Of a stretch of DNA of 64,000 bases, positions 51,639 to 60,332 are shown piece by piece. Made by a program: the position numbers and the translations under genes. Source of the DNA: JABDIY01 sp963751955 (lineage in GTDB: Bacteria > Actinomycetota > Acidimicrobiia > Acidimicrobiales > SZUA-35). The stretch spans positions 62,001 to 126,000 of the forward strand of contig CAVVWM010000008.1 in NCBI GenBank assembly GCA_963751955.1, written 5' to 3'. The notes under the pieces were generated by a model. It worked only from the letters and a program-made list of their open reading frames with translations, was not told the DNA's origin and made no database searches. How positions within the stretch are numbered: the stretch's first letter is position 1; each line of letters begins with the position of its first letter.

Positions 51639-52822
51639 CTAGAGGTACTGAGCGAGCGACTTGGCCGCCGCAGCCACTCCCGAGGATCCCATGGGTGCGC
51701 CAAGAGCGTGCAACGTGGCCTCAATAGTCCCCAGAGTTCCCAGCACGTGTGGCGGATTGAGGTGTCCCATGTGCCCGATGCGGAATGCCTCCCCGATTCC
51801 GCCGATGCCCAGTCCGAGCACCAAGCCGGCGCCGTCTTCGGCCCGGCGACGAAGGTGGGTGGGATCTATCGAACCGGTAAGCACCGTGGTGACCGCATTG
51901 GATCGGGCGGCGGGGTCGACGATGTTCAGCTCGAGCCCATCGGGCGACGCCCAGGCCTCGACTGCGCGACGGACGCCCTCGCCCAGTGCCGCATGCCGCG
52001 ACCACACCTTTCCAAGCCGCCTTCCTCATCGATCATGTCGAGAGCCTCCCGCAGCCCATACAGATGCTGGATGGGGGGAGTGCCGGCGAACAGTTCGTAC
52101 ACGGCGTTTGGTTTCATGCGGGGCGCCCAGTCGAAATAACCGGTTCTCAAGTCAGCCGTGGCATACGCGTCGAGAGCCTTCGGGCTTGCCCAACAGAACC
52201 CAAGCCCAGGTGGGACCATCATGCCCTTTTGTGAAGCGGCGACCGTGATGTCCACCCCCCAATCGTCCATTTCGAACACATCACACCCGAGCGAAGCGAT
52301 GGCATCGACCATGAACAGGGCGGGGTGGTCGGCATCTTGAAGGACCTTGCCCAACGCCTTGATGTCGTTCATCACCGACGTGGCGGTGTCGGTGAGAACC
52401 AACATGACGGCTTTGATCGATCGGTCTCGGTCTTCGGCGATGCGGGCCGCGAAGGCTTCGACGTCGACCGGGCCCCGAAGCGTTCCCTCGAAGGTCTCGA
52501 CCTTGACTCCACCCAGTGCTGCCATACGTCCCCATGCCTGGGCGAAGCGGCCCGATTCGAGCACCAACACATGCTCGCCCCGGGACAAGGTGTTGTTGAT
52601 TGCCATCTGCCATCCGGCGTGACCGTTGCCGATGGTGATGAAGGCTCGACCGGTCGTCGTCCGCGCTATGGCCGGCAAACGGTCCTGCACCTCGAACGCG
52701 ACCTCGACCAGATCGCCTTCGTAGATGTTTGGCATCGGAAGGTGCATCGCGTTGAGAACGCGATCGGGGATGGTGGACGGACCGGGTATGGAGAGCATCT
52801 GGCGGCCGAAACGAAGGCTCAT
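51639..52822 (-). CDS. Class V aminotransferase (alanine/serine-glyoxylate type), frameshifted
   Basis: Residues from ATG 52822 read MSLRFGRQMLSIPGPSTIPDRVL, then GNGHAGWQMAINNTLSRGEHVLVLESGRFAQAWG and the PLP lysine in VAASQKGMMVPPGLGF, with FAGTPPIQHLYGLREALD. After DEEGGLER, at about 52010, the frame breaks and the C-terminal domain continues as VWSRHAALGEGVRRAVEAWA to SLAQYL. One base missing in GAAAGG would explain it. The enzyme transfers amino groups to glyoxylate or pyruvate. It is divergent from a TSUP exporter. Confidence 0.85.
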
Positions 52823-52877
52823 TGTGTGAAAGGTAGCCCCTACTATCGAGGAGGTACGCAACCGGTTGGGGGTCGAG

Positions 52878-53627
52878 ATGGAATTGGATGCCCTCACCGT
52901 CATATTGCTGGCTGGTGCAGCTTTCGTCGCCGGATTCATCGATTCGATCGCCGGGGGTGGGGGACTGATCACGATCCCGGCCCTGCTCTTCGCCGGTGCA
53001 GGTCCTCTGGTGGCAATCGCCACCAACAAGGTGCAAGCGATCTTTGGCGCCGGTACGGCTGCGATCTCATATGCCCGATCGGGTTTGGTGTCGCCCCGAA
53101 CGATGACGAGAGGAATCGTCATGGCAGCGGCGGCCTCGGCTTTGGGCGCCCTGGTCGCTACCCAGATCCCCGCCGATGTTCTGGAGCGGGCGATTCCGGT
53201 GGCCTTGATCGGAATCGCCTTGTTCTTTGCCCTGAAGCCCCGTATCGACGATTCGGACCGCCACGCACGGATGTCGCCTGCCCTTTTCGGGGCCATTGCG
53301 ATTCCGGCTGTGGGGTTTTACGACGGCATCTTCGGTCCGGGAACCGGCTCGTTCTACATGGTTGCGTTTGTCGGCCTCGCTGGGTATGGCGTCCTGAAGG
53401 CCACTGCCCACACCAAGGTCTTGAACTTGGCATCGAACCTGGGGGCGTTCGCCGTGTTCGCGGTGAACGGGGCCATCGAGTGGAGAATTGGACTCGTGAT
53501 GGGCGTGGCTCAGGTGGCTGGCGCGTGGCTCGGATCGCACATCGCGATGGCAAACGGCGCTCGCCTGATCAAACCCGTTCTGGTCACCACCTGCATCGCC
53601 ATCTCGCTGCGCCTGCTCCTGTCGTAG
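52878..53627 (+). CDS. TSUP (TauE/SafE)-family anion exporter
   Basis: This 249-residue membrane protein has about eight helices in two similar halves, with FIDSIAGGGGLITIPALLF and FYDGIFGPGTGSFYMVAFV, the duplicated signature of TSUP proteins. They export sulfite, sulfonates or related organic anions. ATG 52878 follows a GGGGG site. The family role fits the sulfur-related genes of the window, but no direct operon link exists. Confidence 0.9.
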   Translation: MELDALTVILLAGAAFVAGFIDSIAGGGGLITIPALLFAGAGPLVAIATNKVQAIFGAGTAAISYARSGLVSPRTMTRGIVMAAAASALGALVATQIPADVLERAIPVALIGIALFFALKPRIDDSDRHARMSPALFGAIAIPAVGFYDGIFGPGTGSFYMVAFVGLAGYGVLKATAHTKVLNLASNLGAFAVFAVNGAIEWRIGLVMGVAQVAGAWLGSHIAMANGARLIKPVLVTTCIAISLRLLLS

Positions 53628-53679
53628 CAGCCAACGCAATCCCGAACGGTTGCCGATCCCGGGGGCTAGCTTTGACGAA

Positions 53680-54639
53680 ATGGTTGCTGTGCTCGTTGAG
53701 GGATTGAAGAAGCACTACGGAGAAACCAAGGCGCTCGACGGACTGGATCTGGAGGTTCCCCAGGGTGAGATCTTCGGGCTGCTCGGACCCAACGGTGCTG
53801 GCAAGACCACTGCAGTGAAGGTGATGACAACGCTGGCAACTCCAACTGCCGGCCGTGCCGTCGTTGATGGCATCGACGTATCGAAGAATCCGCGGGCGGT
53901 CCGAACCCGCATCGGACTCACGGGTCAGTACGCCGCGGTTGAGGAGCGGCTCACCGGCCGCGAGAACCTCGAGCTGATGGGACGCTATTTCCATCATGGC
54001 AAGAACGATCTGAAGTCCCGGGCCTCGGAGTTGTTGGAGATGTTCGACCTGGTCGAAGCAGCCGACCGGCCGGCCAAAGGGTACAGCGGCGGTATGCGAC
54101 GAAGGCTCGACATCGCCATGAGCCTGGTGGCCAGACCGTCGAGTACTTTTCTTGACGAACCCACCACGGGGCTCGATCCACGAAGCCGCATCGGCATGTG
54201 GGACTTCATCGGGCGGTTGGGCGACGAGGGCACCACGGTTCTGCTCACTACCCAGTACCTGGAGGAGGCCGATGTTCTGGCTGAGAAGATCGCAGTGATC
54301 GACCATGGCAAGAAAATCGCCGAGGGCACTTCAGATGAGCTGAAGGATCAGATCGGCGGCGACAAAGTCCGGGTCTCCATCGTGAAACGGGAGAACCTCT
54401 CAAGGGCGATGGAAGCGATACGCCCATTCTGCAGCGGAGCGGTCGATCACGATCCGGGTTCGCATCTCACACTCACCGCACCAATTCACGCCGGCGGGGG
54501 AGTGGTGCCCAACATCATCCGGGCGCTCGACACCGCGGGAGTCGATGTGATGGACGTGGAAGTACGGCGGCCAACTCTGGACGACGTGTTTCTGGTGCTC
54601 ACCGGCAAAGCGGCCGAGGAACGAGAGGAACAAGTCTGA
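53680..54639 (+). CDS. ABC transporter ATP-binding protein (DrrA type)
   Basis: This 319-residue ATPase has GPNGAGKTT (Walker A), GLTGQYAAVEERLTGRENL (Q-loop region), YSGGMRRRLDIAMSL (signature) and TFLDEPTTGLDP (Walker B). A C-terminal DUF4162-like extension ends in VEVRRPTLDDVFLVLTG. This is the drug/lipid-export DrrA subgroup. ATG 53680 was chosen over an in-frame ATG 10 codons upstream. It overlaps the permease by one base. Confidence 0.92.
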   Translation: MVAVLVEGLKKHYGETKALDGLDLEVPQGEIFGLLGPNGAGKTTAVKVMTTLATPTAGRAVVDGIDVSKNPRAVRTRIGLTGQYAAVEERLTGRENLELMGRYFHHGKNDLKSRASELLEMFDLVEAADRPAKGYSGGMRRRLDIAMSLVARPSSTFLDEPTTGLDPRSRIGMWDFIGRLGDEGTTVLLTTQYLEEADVLAEKIAVIDHGKKIAEGTSDELKDQIGGDKVRVSIVKRENLSRAMEAIRPFCSGAVDHDPGSHLTLTAPIHAGGGVVPNIIRALDTAGVDVMDVEVRRPTLDDVFLVLTGKAAEEREEQV

Positions 54640-55469
54640 TGACTGCAACAGCCACCCGTCCCGACTCCACCGAGCACGACCCCCATGCAGGATCCACCGG
54701 CGTTGCCGGGATCGTCATCGACTCACTCACCGAAGCTGGCCGCCACCTCCGGATCATTCCTCGCAACATCGAATTACTGATCTTCGCCACGATCCAGCCG
54801 GTGATGTTCGTGCTGCTGTTCAGCTTCGTGTTCGGCGGCGAGATCGAAATTCCCGGCTTCCCGAACTACGACCAGTACCTGATGCCGGGAATCTTCGCCC
54901 AGACGGTTGTGTTCGGATCGGCGTTCACCAGCATCGGTATCGCCGAGGACCTTTCCAAGGGGTTCATCGATCGGCTCCGTTCGCTCCCGATCGCCCAATC
55001 GTCAGTGTTGATCGGAAGAACTCTCTCGGACCTGCTTCGCAATGTGATCACGTTCGTTGCGATGCTCGTCGTAGCATTCATCTTGGGCTTCCGGTTCGAG
55101 GGGTCGCTTCTTGCGGCTCTCGGCGCCACGGTTCTGCTGCTGTTCTTCAGCTACGGACTCAGCTGGGTACAGGCGCTCATCGGGTTGAGTGTCAGCTCGG
55201 TCGAGTCAGCGAACAGCGCAGGCTTCATCTGGATGTTCCCGATGACCTTCGTGTCGTCGGCCTTCATCGATCCGAGCACCCTCAAGTACGGGTGGTTGCG
55301 ATGGGTGGCCGATGCAAATCCGTTCACTCAAGTGACCAACGCCGCCCGAGCACTTTACAACGGCAACGATCCGGGTAACTCGGTGATGGTTTCGATCGTC
55401 TGGGCAGTGGGGCTGATCGTGGTCTTCGCCGCTTTGTCGACCCGCAAGTTCAACCAGATCAGCGACTGA
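54639..55469 (+). CDS. ABC transporter permease (DrrB type)
   Basis: This 276-residue protein has six helices typical of ABC-2 permeases, with RNIELLIFATIQPVMFVLLF, DLSKGFIDRLRSLPIA and FPMTFVSSAFIDPSTL. It works with the ATPase upstream (TGATG overlap). The pair resembles the daunorubicin-resistance exporters; the actual substrate is unknown. It ends 31 bases before the long inverted repeat. Confidence 0.92.
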   Translation: MTATATRPDSTEHDPHAGSTGVAGIVIDSLTEAGRHLRIIPRNIELLIFATIQPVMFVLLFSFVFGGEIEIPGFPNYDQYLMPGIFAQTVVFGSAFTSIGIAEDLSKGFIDRLRSLPIAQSSVLIGRTLSDLLRNVITFVAMLVVAFILGFRFEGSLLAALGATVLLLFFSYGLSWVQALIGLSVSSVESANSAGFIWMFPMTFVSSAFIDPSTLKYGWLRWVADANPFTQVTNAARALYNGNDPGNSVMVSIVWAVGLIVVFAALSTRKFNQISD

Positions 55470-55500
55470 ACCGAAACTGCGTCGCCCCACTACATCCCCC

Positions 55501-55580
55501 CCAAAAATCGTGAGGCCACCACCCGTGCGGTGGTGGTGTCACGCCAGAACGGCGGGATGTGGTGGCGTCACGATTTTTGG
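55501..55580. terminator. Long inverted repeat between convergent operons (probable bidirectional terminator)
   Basis: Arms at 55501-55522 and 55559-55580 are complementary at 21 of 22 positions with a 36-base loop. A smaller hairpin lies nested at CCACCAC/GTGGTGG just inside. The arms end in CCAAAAATCG and CGATTTTTGG, so an RNA stem followed by U residues forms in both directions. No transposase gene is nearby. Confidence 0.6.
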
Positions 55581-55611
55581 CGCAGCATACGGCGTGTCTG
55601 GAGGACCGGTG

Positions 55612-56152
55612 TCAGCGAACCGGGCCGCCGCTGCGCCAGTATTCTCCGTGGCTTCGATCGAGCAGGCCTTCGTCGACGAGGTATCGGCGCAGGGTCGCGG
55701 GTATCGCTGCTGACCGAGGCCAGGGAGGCATTCACTTGCTTTTCTGTGTAGTGCCAACCTGGCTCGAATCGATGTGCCAACTCCTCCAGGAGGACCAAAC
55801 GCTTGGATCGTTTCGTGGGCATATGCACCAGGCGACCCTCTTTGAGGCACTGGTTGAGAATCCGTCGCCTCCCGATCGGCTGGTCGGGGTGAGAGGACTC
55901 TGATGCCGCAGGTGATTCCTGGCGCGCAGCCATCTTGAACGCCGCCTCGAGCACTCTGAACTCGCCGTCGATTTCCTCCACGAGACCGTTGGCCTGAAGC
56001 CGGTCCAGGCCGTTCACGACAACTCGAAGTTCCAGGCCGGAGCGCTTGGCGATCGACGTCGGGTTCTGGGGGCCGTCGAGAACCAACGTTGCCACAACCC
56101 GTAGTCGATCCGGTTCGGCCAACAAGCCAACAAGTGATCGGGCGCTCAGCAT
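55612..56152 (-). CDS. HTH regulator with DUF2087 domain, frameshifted near the C-terminus
   Basis: The N-terminal part (from ATG 56152, MLSARSLVGLLAEPDRLRVVATLV) is an ArsR-like winged helix (NPTSIAKRSGLELRVVVNGLDRLQANGLV). The second part matches DUF2087: GRLVHMPTKRSKRLVLLEELAHRFEPGWHYTEKQVN. At about 55690 the frame breaks, and the usual ending TLRRYLVDEGLLDRSHGEYWRSGG follows in another frame to TGA 55612-55614. A single-base indel is the likely cause. It is transcribed away from the thiamine operon; whether it controls it is unknown. Confidence 0.75.
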
Positions 56153-56197
56153 GTGGTCCAGTTTGCCAGCTGCTTCCAGCCGAGCCGGTATACTTTG

Positions 56198-56287
56198 GCG
56201 GTACCGGGGAGCTTGCACGTCGCAGGCTGAGAGGGCCGCGAGGGCCGACCCACTGAACCTGTCCGGGTAATGCCGGCGAAGGGAACC
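56198..56287 (+). promoter_or_regulatory. TPP riboswitch (THI element)
   Basis: The sequence carries the conserved TPP-aptamer pieces in order: a GGGG region near 56206, GCTGAGAG at 56226-56233, GACCC at 56247-56251, TGAACCTG at 56254-56261, then GGTAATGCCGGCG and AAGGGAA near 56279-56285. The GAAGGGAA segment also supplies the ribosome site of the next gene, so translation control by sequestration is likely. High TPP would shut off thiamine uptake. Confidence 0.93.
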
Positions 56288-56291
56288 GACC

Positions 56292-57305
56292 ATGAAGCGA
56301 ATCGCTCTTGTCCTCGCAGCGCTGGGGATTGTTGCCGGCTCCTGCGGAGACGACGAATCCGACACGATTACCCTCCTGACCCACGAGAGTTTCGTTCTGT
56401 CCGATGGGATCTTCGATACGTTCACCGCGGAGACCGGAATCACTGTGGAGGTGGTGTCTTCGGGTGATGCCGGGGCGGTTGTCGCCGGCGCCATCGCAAC
56501 TGCTGGTGACCCCGTTGGGGATGTCCTGTTTGGTGTCGACAACCTCCTCATGCAGCGGGCAATCGATGCGGACGTGTTCCAAGCCCACGAGGCAGAGGGG
56601 CTCGCAGACGTGCCCGACCGGTTCAAGCTGGATGCCAACTACCGCCTCACTCCGATCGACACGGGCTACGTGTGCGTCAACTACCGCGATGACGAACTCC
56701 CCGAGGGAAGTGCCCCGCTCCTACTCGATGATCTTCGCAAGCCCGAGTTTGCCTCCACATTCATCACCCAGAATCCAGAGTCGTCCACGCCGGGTCTGGC
56801 CTTCCTTTTCACAACGATCGCCACCTATGGCGAGGACGGGTGGCAGGACTATTGGCGTGATCTCAGGGATAACGGTGTGTCCATCACGTCGGGGTGGAGC
56901 GAGGCTTGGGCGGAGTACACCGGTGGCGATCCCGGCGGCGACAAGGCGATCGTGAATAGCTACGCGTCTTCGCCGGTTTTCGAAGGTTTGTTCGGCGGTG
57001 AGAATCCCACGATCAGCTCGATCATGACCGATTCTTGTTTCGCCCAGATCGAGTTTGCAGGCGTCTTGGCCGGGACCGAGTCTCCGAGCAATGCAGGCCA
57101 GCTGATCGACTTTCTGCTCTCACCCGTAGTGCAGGCCGACATCCCACTCAACATGTTCGTGGAACCGGTGAACGGGGCGGCAGTTGTTCCCGACGACTTC
57201 GCCCGGTGGGTGGTTCCGGTGGAGGAACCGCTCTCGTTGCCGCCAGAGGAGATCGCCGCCAACCAGGCCCGTTGGACTCAGGAGTGGCTGGAGATCTTCC
57301 GGTAA
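56292..57305 (+). CDS. thiB: Thiamine ABC transporter, substrate-binding lipoprotein
   Basis: This 337-residue protein has a lipoprotein-type signal (MKRIALVLAALGIVAGSC). The body follows the ThiB/TbpA pattern: TITLLTHESFVLSDGIFDTFTAETGITVEVV, GDVLFGVDNLLMQRAIDADVF, TPIDTGYVCVNYR and a C-terminal SPVVQADIPLNMFVEPVN. It captures thiamine or its phosphates outside the membrane. Six bases separate the TPP riboswitch from ATG 56292. Confidence 0.93.
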   Translation: MKRIALVLAALGIVAGSCGDDESDTITLLTHESFVLSDGIFDTFTAETGITVEVVSSGDAGAVVAGAIATAGDPVGDVLFGVDNLLMQRAIDADVFQAHEAEGLADVPDRFKLDANYRLTPIDTGYVCVNYRDDELPEGSAPLLLDDLRKPEFASTFITQNPESSTPGLAFLFTTIATYGEDGWQDYWRDLRDNGVSITSGWSEAWAEYTGGDPGGDKAIVNSYASSPVFEGLFGGENPTISSIMTDSCFAQIEFAGVLAGTESPSNAGQLIDFLLSPVVQADIPLNMFVEPVNGAAVVPDDFARWVVPVEEPLSLPPEEIAANQARWTQEWLEIFR

Positions 57306-57309
57306 CGCC

Positions 57310-58935
57310 ATGACCCCAACGGCGCCCCCCACGAGTTTGGGCCGGATCGTCGGTCGTCGCGCCTCGACCGTTGTTTCGTTGTTCGTCTTGACCTTCCTGG
57401 CCATTGCGGTTGCCTATCCGGCAGCTTCGATGATTCGCCGATTCGCCGACGAGGAAATCCTGTTGTCAGCAGGAGGCACAGCTCGCATCATCGGGTTCAC
57501 GGTGTTTCAAGCAGTTCTGTCCACCTTCCTTACCCTGATCGCGGCCTTGCCACTGGCACACGTACTTGCCACCTATCGCGTCAGACTTCGATCAACCGTC
57601 ATGGCGGCGGTGTTGGTCCCGTTCGTCTTACCGACCGTGGTTGTCGCTGTGGCAGTCCGAGGACTACTTGGGCGGTTCGGGCTCGCCGTCGACGGCATCG
57701 AAGGATCCCTGGTCGCCATCCTGATTGCCCATGTGGTGTTCAACGTCTCGGTGGTTGTCCGCATGGTCGGGGGGTACTGGGCGTTGCTCGATCAACGAAT
57801 GATGGAGGCTGCAGCGGTGCTCGGGGCATCCCCCCGTCGTCGCTTCCGGCGAGTGACCCTTCCCCTGCTTCGACCGGCACTCCTGGCGGCGTCAGCGATC
57901 GTCTTTCTCTTCACATTCACATCGTTCGGCGTGATCGTTATCCTCGGCGGCCTGAGTCGGGCGACGGTGGAGACCGAGATCTATCGCTTCGCCATCACCC
58001 GCAACGATTTCGGTTCTGCGGCCGTGCTGGCGTCCATACAGGCTGCCGCCGTCGCCGGCGTGGCGATTCTCAACCAGCGACTTCAGCAACGGATCCATAG
58101 CCCCGGATCCGGTGCAATAATCATCCATCGACGGGAGATCGGCTCAGTACGAGAGCGGCTGTATGTGGGAGCCGTCGTGGGAGCAACTTTGGGGTTGCTG
58201 TTGTTGCCGTTCTTGACGCTTGTTGTCCGCAGCGTCGATGTGGATGGCTCCTTCGGGCTCGACCATTTCGCCGCCCTGGCCGAACGGCCCAACGTGCTGC
58301 CGGTGAGCCCACTCCGATCTCTTGGCAACTCATTGCTCTTCGCCACCGCAGCGGCGGTCCTCGCCGGCACTGTCGGGTCGCTTGCTGCGGTAGCGGTTGG
58401 AACCGGTTTCAGGTTGTCGCGTTGGGTTGAGACGGCTGTGCTTGTTCCACTTGGGATTTCGGCGGTGACACTGGGCTTTGGGTACCTGGTCGGGTTCACG
58501 TTCTTGGAACTGCGCCGCTCACCGGTGCTTGTAATCGTGGCCCACTCGGTGATCGGTATACCGTTTGTCGTGGGGTCGGTCCTACCTGCGGTGCGTTCGC
58601 TCGATAGTGCGCTGCTCGATGCTGGTTCAGCTCTTGGAGCGTCAGCCCAGAGGGTGATCCGACGGGTTCTGGTACCGCTCCTGAGGCCCTCTGTAACCGC
58701 TGGAATGGGCTTTGCCGGAGCGGTGAGTTTGGGCGAGTTCGGTGCCAGTGGATTCCTGGCCCGCGGTCGCTCGTCCTACACCGCACCGCAGGCAATCTTC
58801 GGGCTGATCGGCCAGCCGGCGGCTGTTCTTCAGGGCCAGGCGGCGGCTCTTTGTGTCCTGCTGGGGTGTGTCATCGTTTGCCTCGTGATCGTGATCGACC
58901 GTCTTCGAGGCTCACCGGTAGGGAGCTGGTTGTGA
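57310..58935 (+). CDS. thiP: Thiamine ABC transporter, permease
   Basis: This 541-residue protein is the duplicated two-domain ThiP type, with about twelve helices and two coupling motifs: EAAAVLGASPRRRFRRVTLPLLRPA and DAGSALGASAQRVIRRVLVPLLRPS, each an EAA loop. It starts at ATG 57310, four bases after thiB, and overlaps thiQ by 4 bases. It forms the membrane channel for thiamine import. Confidence 0.93.
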   Translation: MTPTAPPTSLGRIVGRRASTVVSLFVLTFLAIAVAYPAASMIRRFADEEILLSAGGTARIIGFTVFQAVLSTFLTLIAALPLAHVLATYRVRLRSTVMAAVLVPFVLPTVVVAVAVRGLLGRFGLAVDGIEGSLVAILIAHVVFNVSVVVRMVGGYWALLDQRMMEAAAVLGASPRRRFRRVTLPLLRPALLAASAIVFLFTFTSFGVIVILGGLSRATVETEIYRFAITRNDFGSAAVLASIQAAAVAGVAILNQRLQQRIHSPGSGAIIIHRREIGSVRERLYVGAVVGATLGLLLLPFLTLVVRSVDVDGSFGLDHFAALAERPNVLPVSPLRSLGNSLLFATAAAVLAGTVGSLAAVAVGTGFRLSRWVETAVLVPLGISAVTLGFGYLVGFTFLELRRSPVLVIVAHSVIGIPFVVGSVLPAVRSLDSALLDAGSALGASAQRVIRRVLVPLLRPSVTAGMGFAGAVSLGEFGASGFLARGRSSYTAPQAIFGLIGQPAAVLQGQAAALCVLLGCVIVCLVIVIDRLRGSPVGSWL

Positions 58936-59873
58936 GCGGGCTGACGGTGAGAGAGCTATCGGTCCGGATCGGTCAGCAATCGATCCTCAGCGACGTGTCA
59001 TTCACAGTTCCCAACAACTCCGTACTTGCCGTACTGGGGCCCAGCGGCAGTGGCAAGTCAACCCTGCTCCGAGCCATTGCCGGCTTTGTTCCCTCGACTG
59101 GAGGGATCGTGTTGGGTGGAGTCGATGTTGCCGCCATCCCAAGCCATCGCCGTGGGATCGGGCTCATGTTCCAGAGTCATGCCCTGTTTCCGCATCTGTC
59201 GGTTGCGGACAACATAGCTTTCGGGCTGGTGGAATCCGGATGGACCTCAGACCGGATTCACACCCGGGTGGATGAGCTCCTGAACCTGGTGGAACTGAGG
59301 AAGTTCCACGATCGATCCATCGCAACGCTGTCGGGCGGCGAGGCCCAGCGAGTGGCTTTGGCTAGAGCACTGGCCCCCAGCCCGTCACTGTTGATGCTGG
59401 ACGAGCCGCTCGGATCTCTGGATCGACGATTGCGAGAAGGACTGGTGGATGAACTCGCAATCCTGCTTCGGAGGGTCGGGACCACTGCTCTGTACGTCAC
59501 CCACGACCAGCAGGAGGCGGCGCTGGTGGCCGACCGAATGTTGATTCTGGAGGCTGGCTCGGTCGTGGCCGATAGCGATGCTCAATCGCTGTGGCGGAGG
59601 CCGGCAACCCCTTGGATCGCCAGTTTCCTGGGACATCCCAATGTCAGCCAAGAAGCTGCTGTCCCGCTAACGGCTTTGTCGGTCGCTTCCGACGGCATAC
59701 CAGCCACCGTGCTGTCGAGCCGGTTCGTCGATGGGCAGTGGCGGTCGGTCGTTCGACTTCATGAACCGCTCAGCGGAATCAGTGAGCTGGTGATGGAGAC
59801 CCCCGGCTCGTTGGGGTTCGATGAAGTGGTTGGGATTCAGGTCGACAGTGCCCAGGTGCACCGATTCGATTGA
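58932..59873 (+). CDS. thiQ: Thiamine ABC transporter, ATP-binding protein
   Basis: This 313-residue ATPase has GPSGSGKSTLLRAIAG (Walker A), MFQSHALFPHLSVADNIAFGL (Q-loop), LSGGEAQRVALARAL (signature) and LLMLDEPLGSLD (Walker B). About 90 C-terminal residues form an extra regulatory-like domain, making it longer than the E. coli ThiQ of about 230 residues. GTG 58932 overlaps the thiP stop. It completes a thiBPQ operon under the TPP riboswitch. Confidence 0.92.
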   Translation: MSGLTVRELSVRIGQQSILSDVSFTVPNNSVLAVLGPSGSGKSTLLRAIAGFVPSTGGIVLGGVDVAAIPSHRRGIGLMFQSHALFPHLSVADNIAFGLVESGWTSDRIHTRVDELLNLVELRKFHDRSIATLSGGEAQRVALARALAPSPSLLMLDEPLGSLDRRLREGLVDELAILLRRVGTTALYVTHDQQEAALVADRMLILEAGSVVADSDAQSLWRRPATPWIASFLGHPNVSQEAAVPLTALSVASDGIPATVLSSRFVDGQWRSVVRLHEPLSGISELVMETPGSLGFDEVVGIQVDSAQVHRFD

Positions 59874-59941
59874 CGGGTAGTGGGCCCTGGCGCATGCTGG
59901 CAAAAGCAGAACAACTCGTTTGCAGTAAGAAGAGGGGAATC

Positions 59942-60262
59942 GTGCCCAAGTATTTGTTCACCGGTAGATACAACACCGAGGGTGCCAAAGGCCTCATGGC
60001 CGATGGCGGCTCGGGTCGGCGAAAGGCTGTGGAAGCGTTGGCCGAAAGCGTGGGCGGTTCGGTCGAATCGATGTACTACGCCTTGGGCAAGGACGATGTC
60101 TTTTCGATCGCGGACTTGCCGAACAATCAGGCAGCGACAGCGGTAGCTCTCACTGTGGGGTCATCGGGCGCAGTGAAGATTCGCACGACCGTACTGATGG
60201 CTACAGCCGAGGTTGATGAGGCAGTGAAGTTGTCGCCCGAATATCGCCCGCCCGGCAGCTAG
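59942..60262 (+). CDS. GYD-domain protein
   Basis: This 106-residue protein matches the GYD family: PKYLFTGRYNTEGAKGLMADGGSGRRKAVEALAESVGGSVESMYYALGKDDVFSIADLPNNQAATAVALTV. This is a small ferredoxin-like fold of unknown role. GTG 59942 has a strong GAAGAGGGG site just upstream. It follows thiQ by 68 bases and may have its own promoter. Confidence 0.88.
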   Translation: MPKYLFTGRYNTEGAKGLMADGGSGRRKAVEALAESVGGSVESMYYALGKDDVFSIADLPNNQAATAVALTVGSSGAVKIRTTVLMATAEVDEAVKLSPEYRPPGS

Positions 60263-60332
60263 CTCACTGAAGACACTTCCAAGCTTCGACTAGCAACAGC
60301 GCAAGGTCTCGGACCCCGATGGGTCCGCCATC

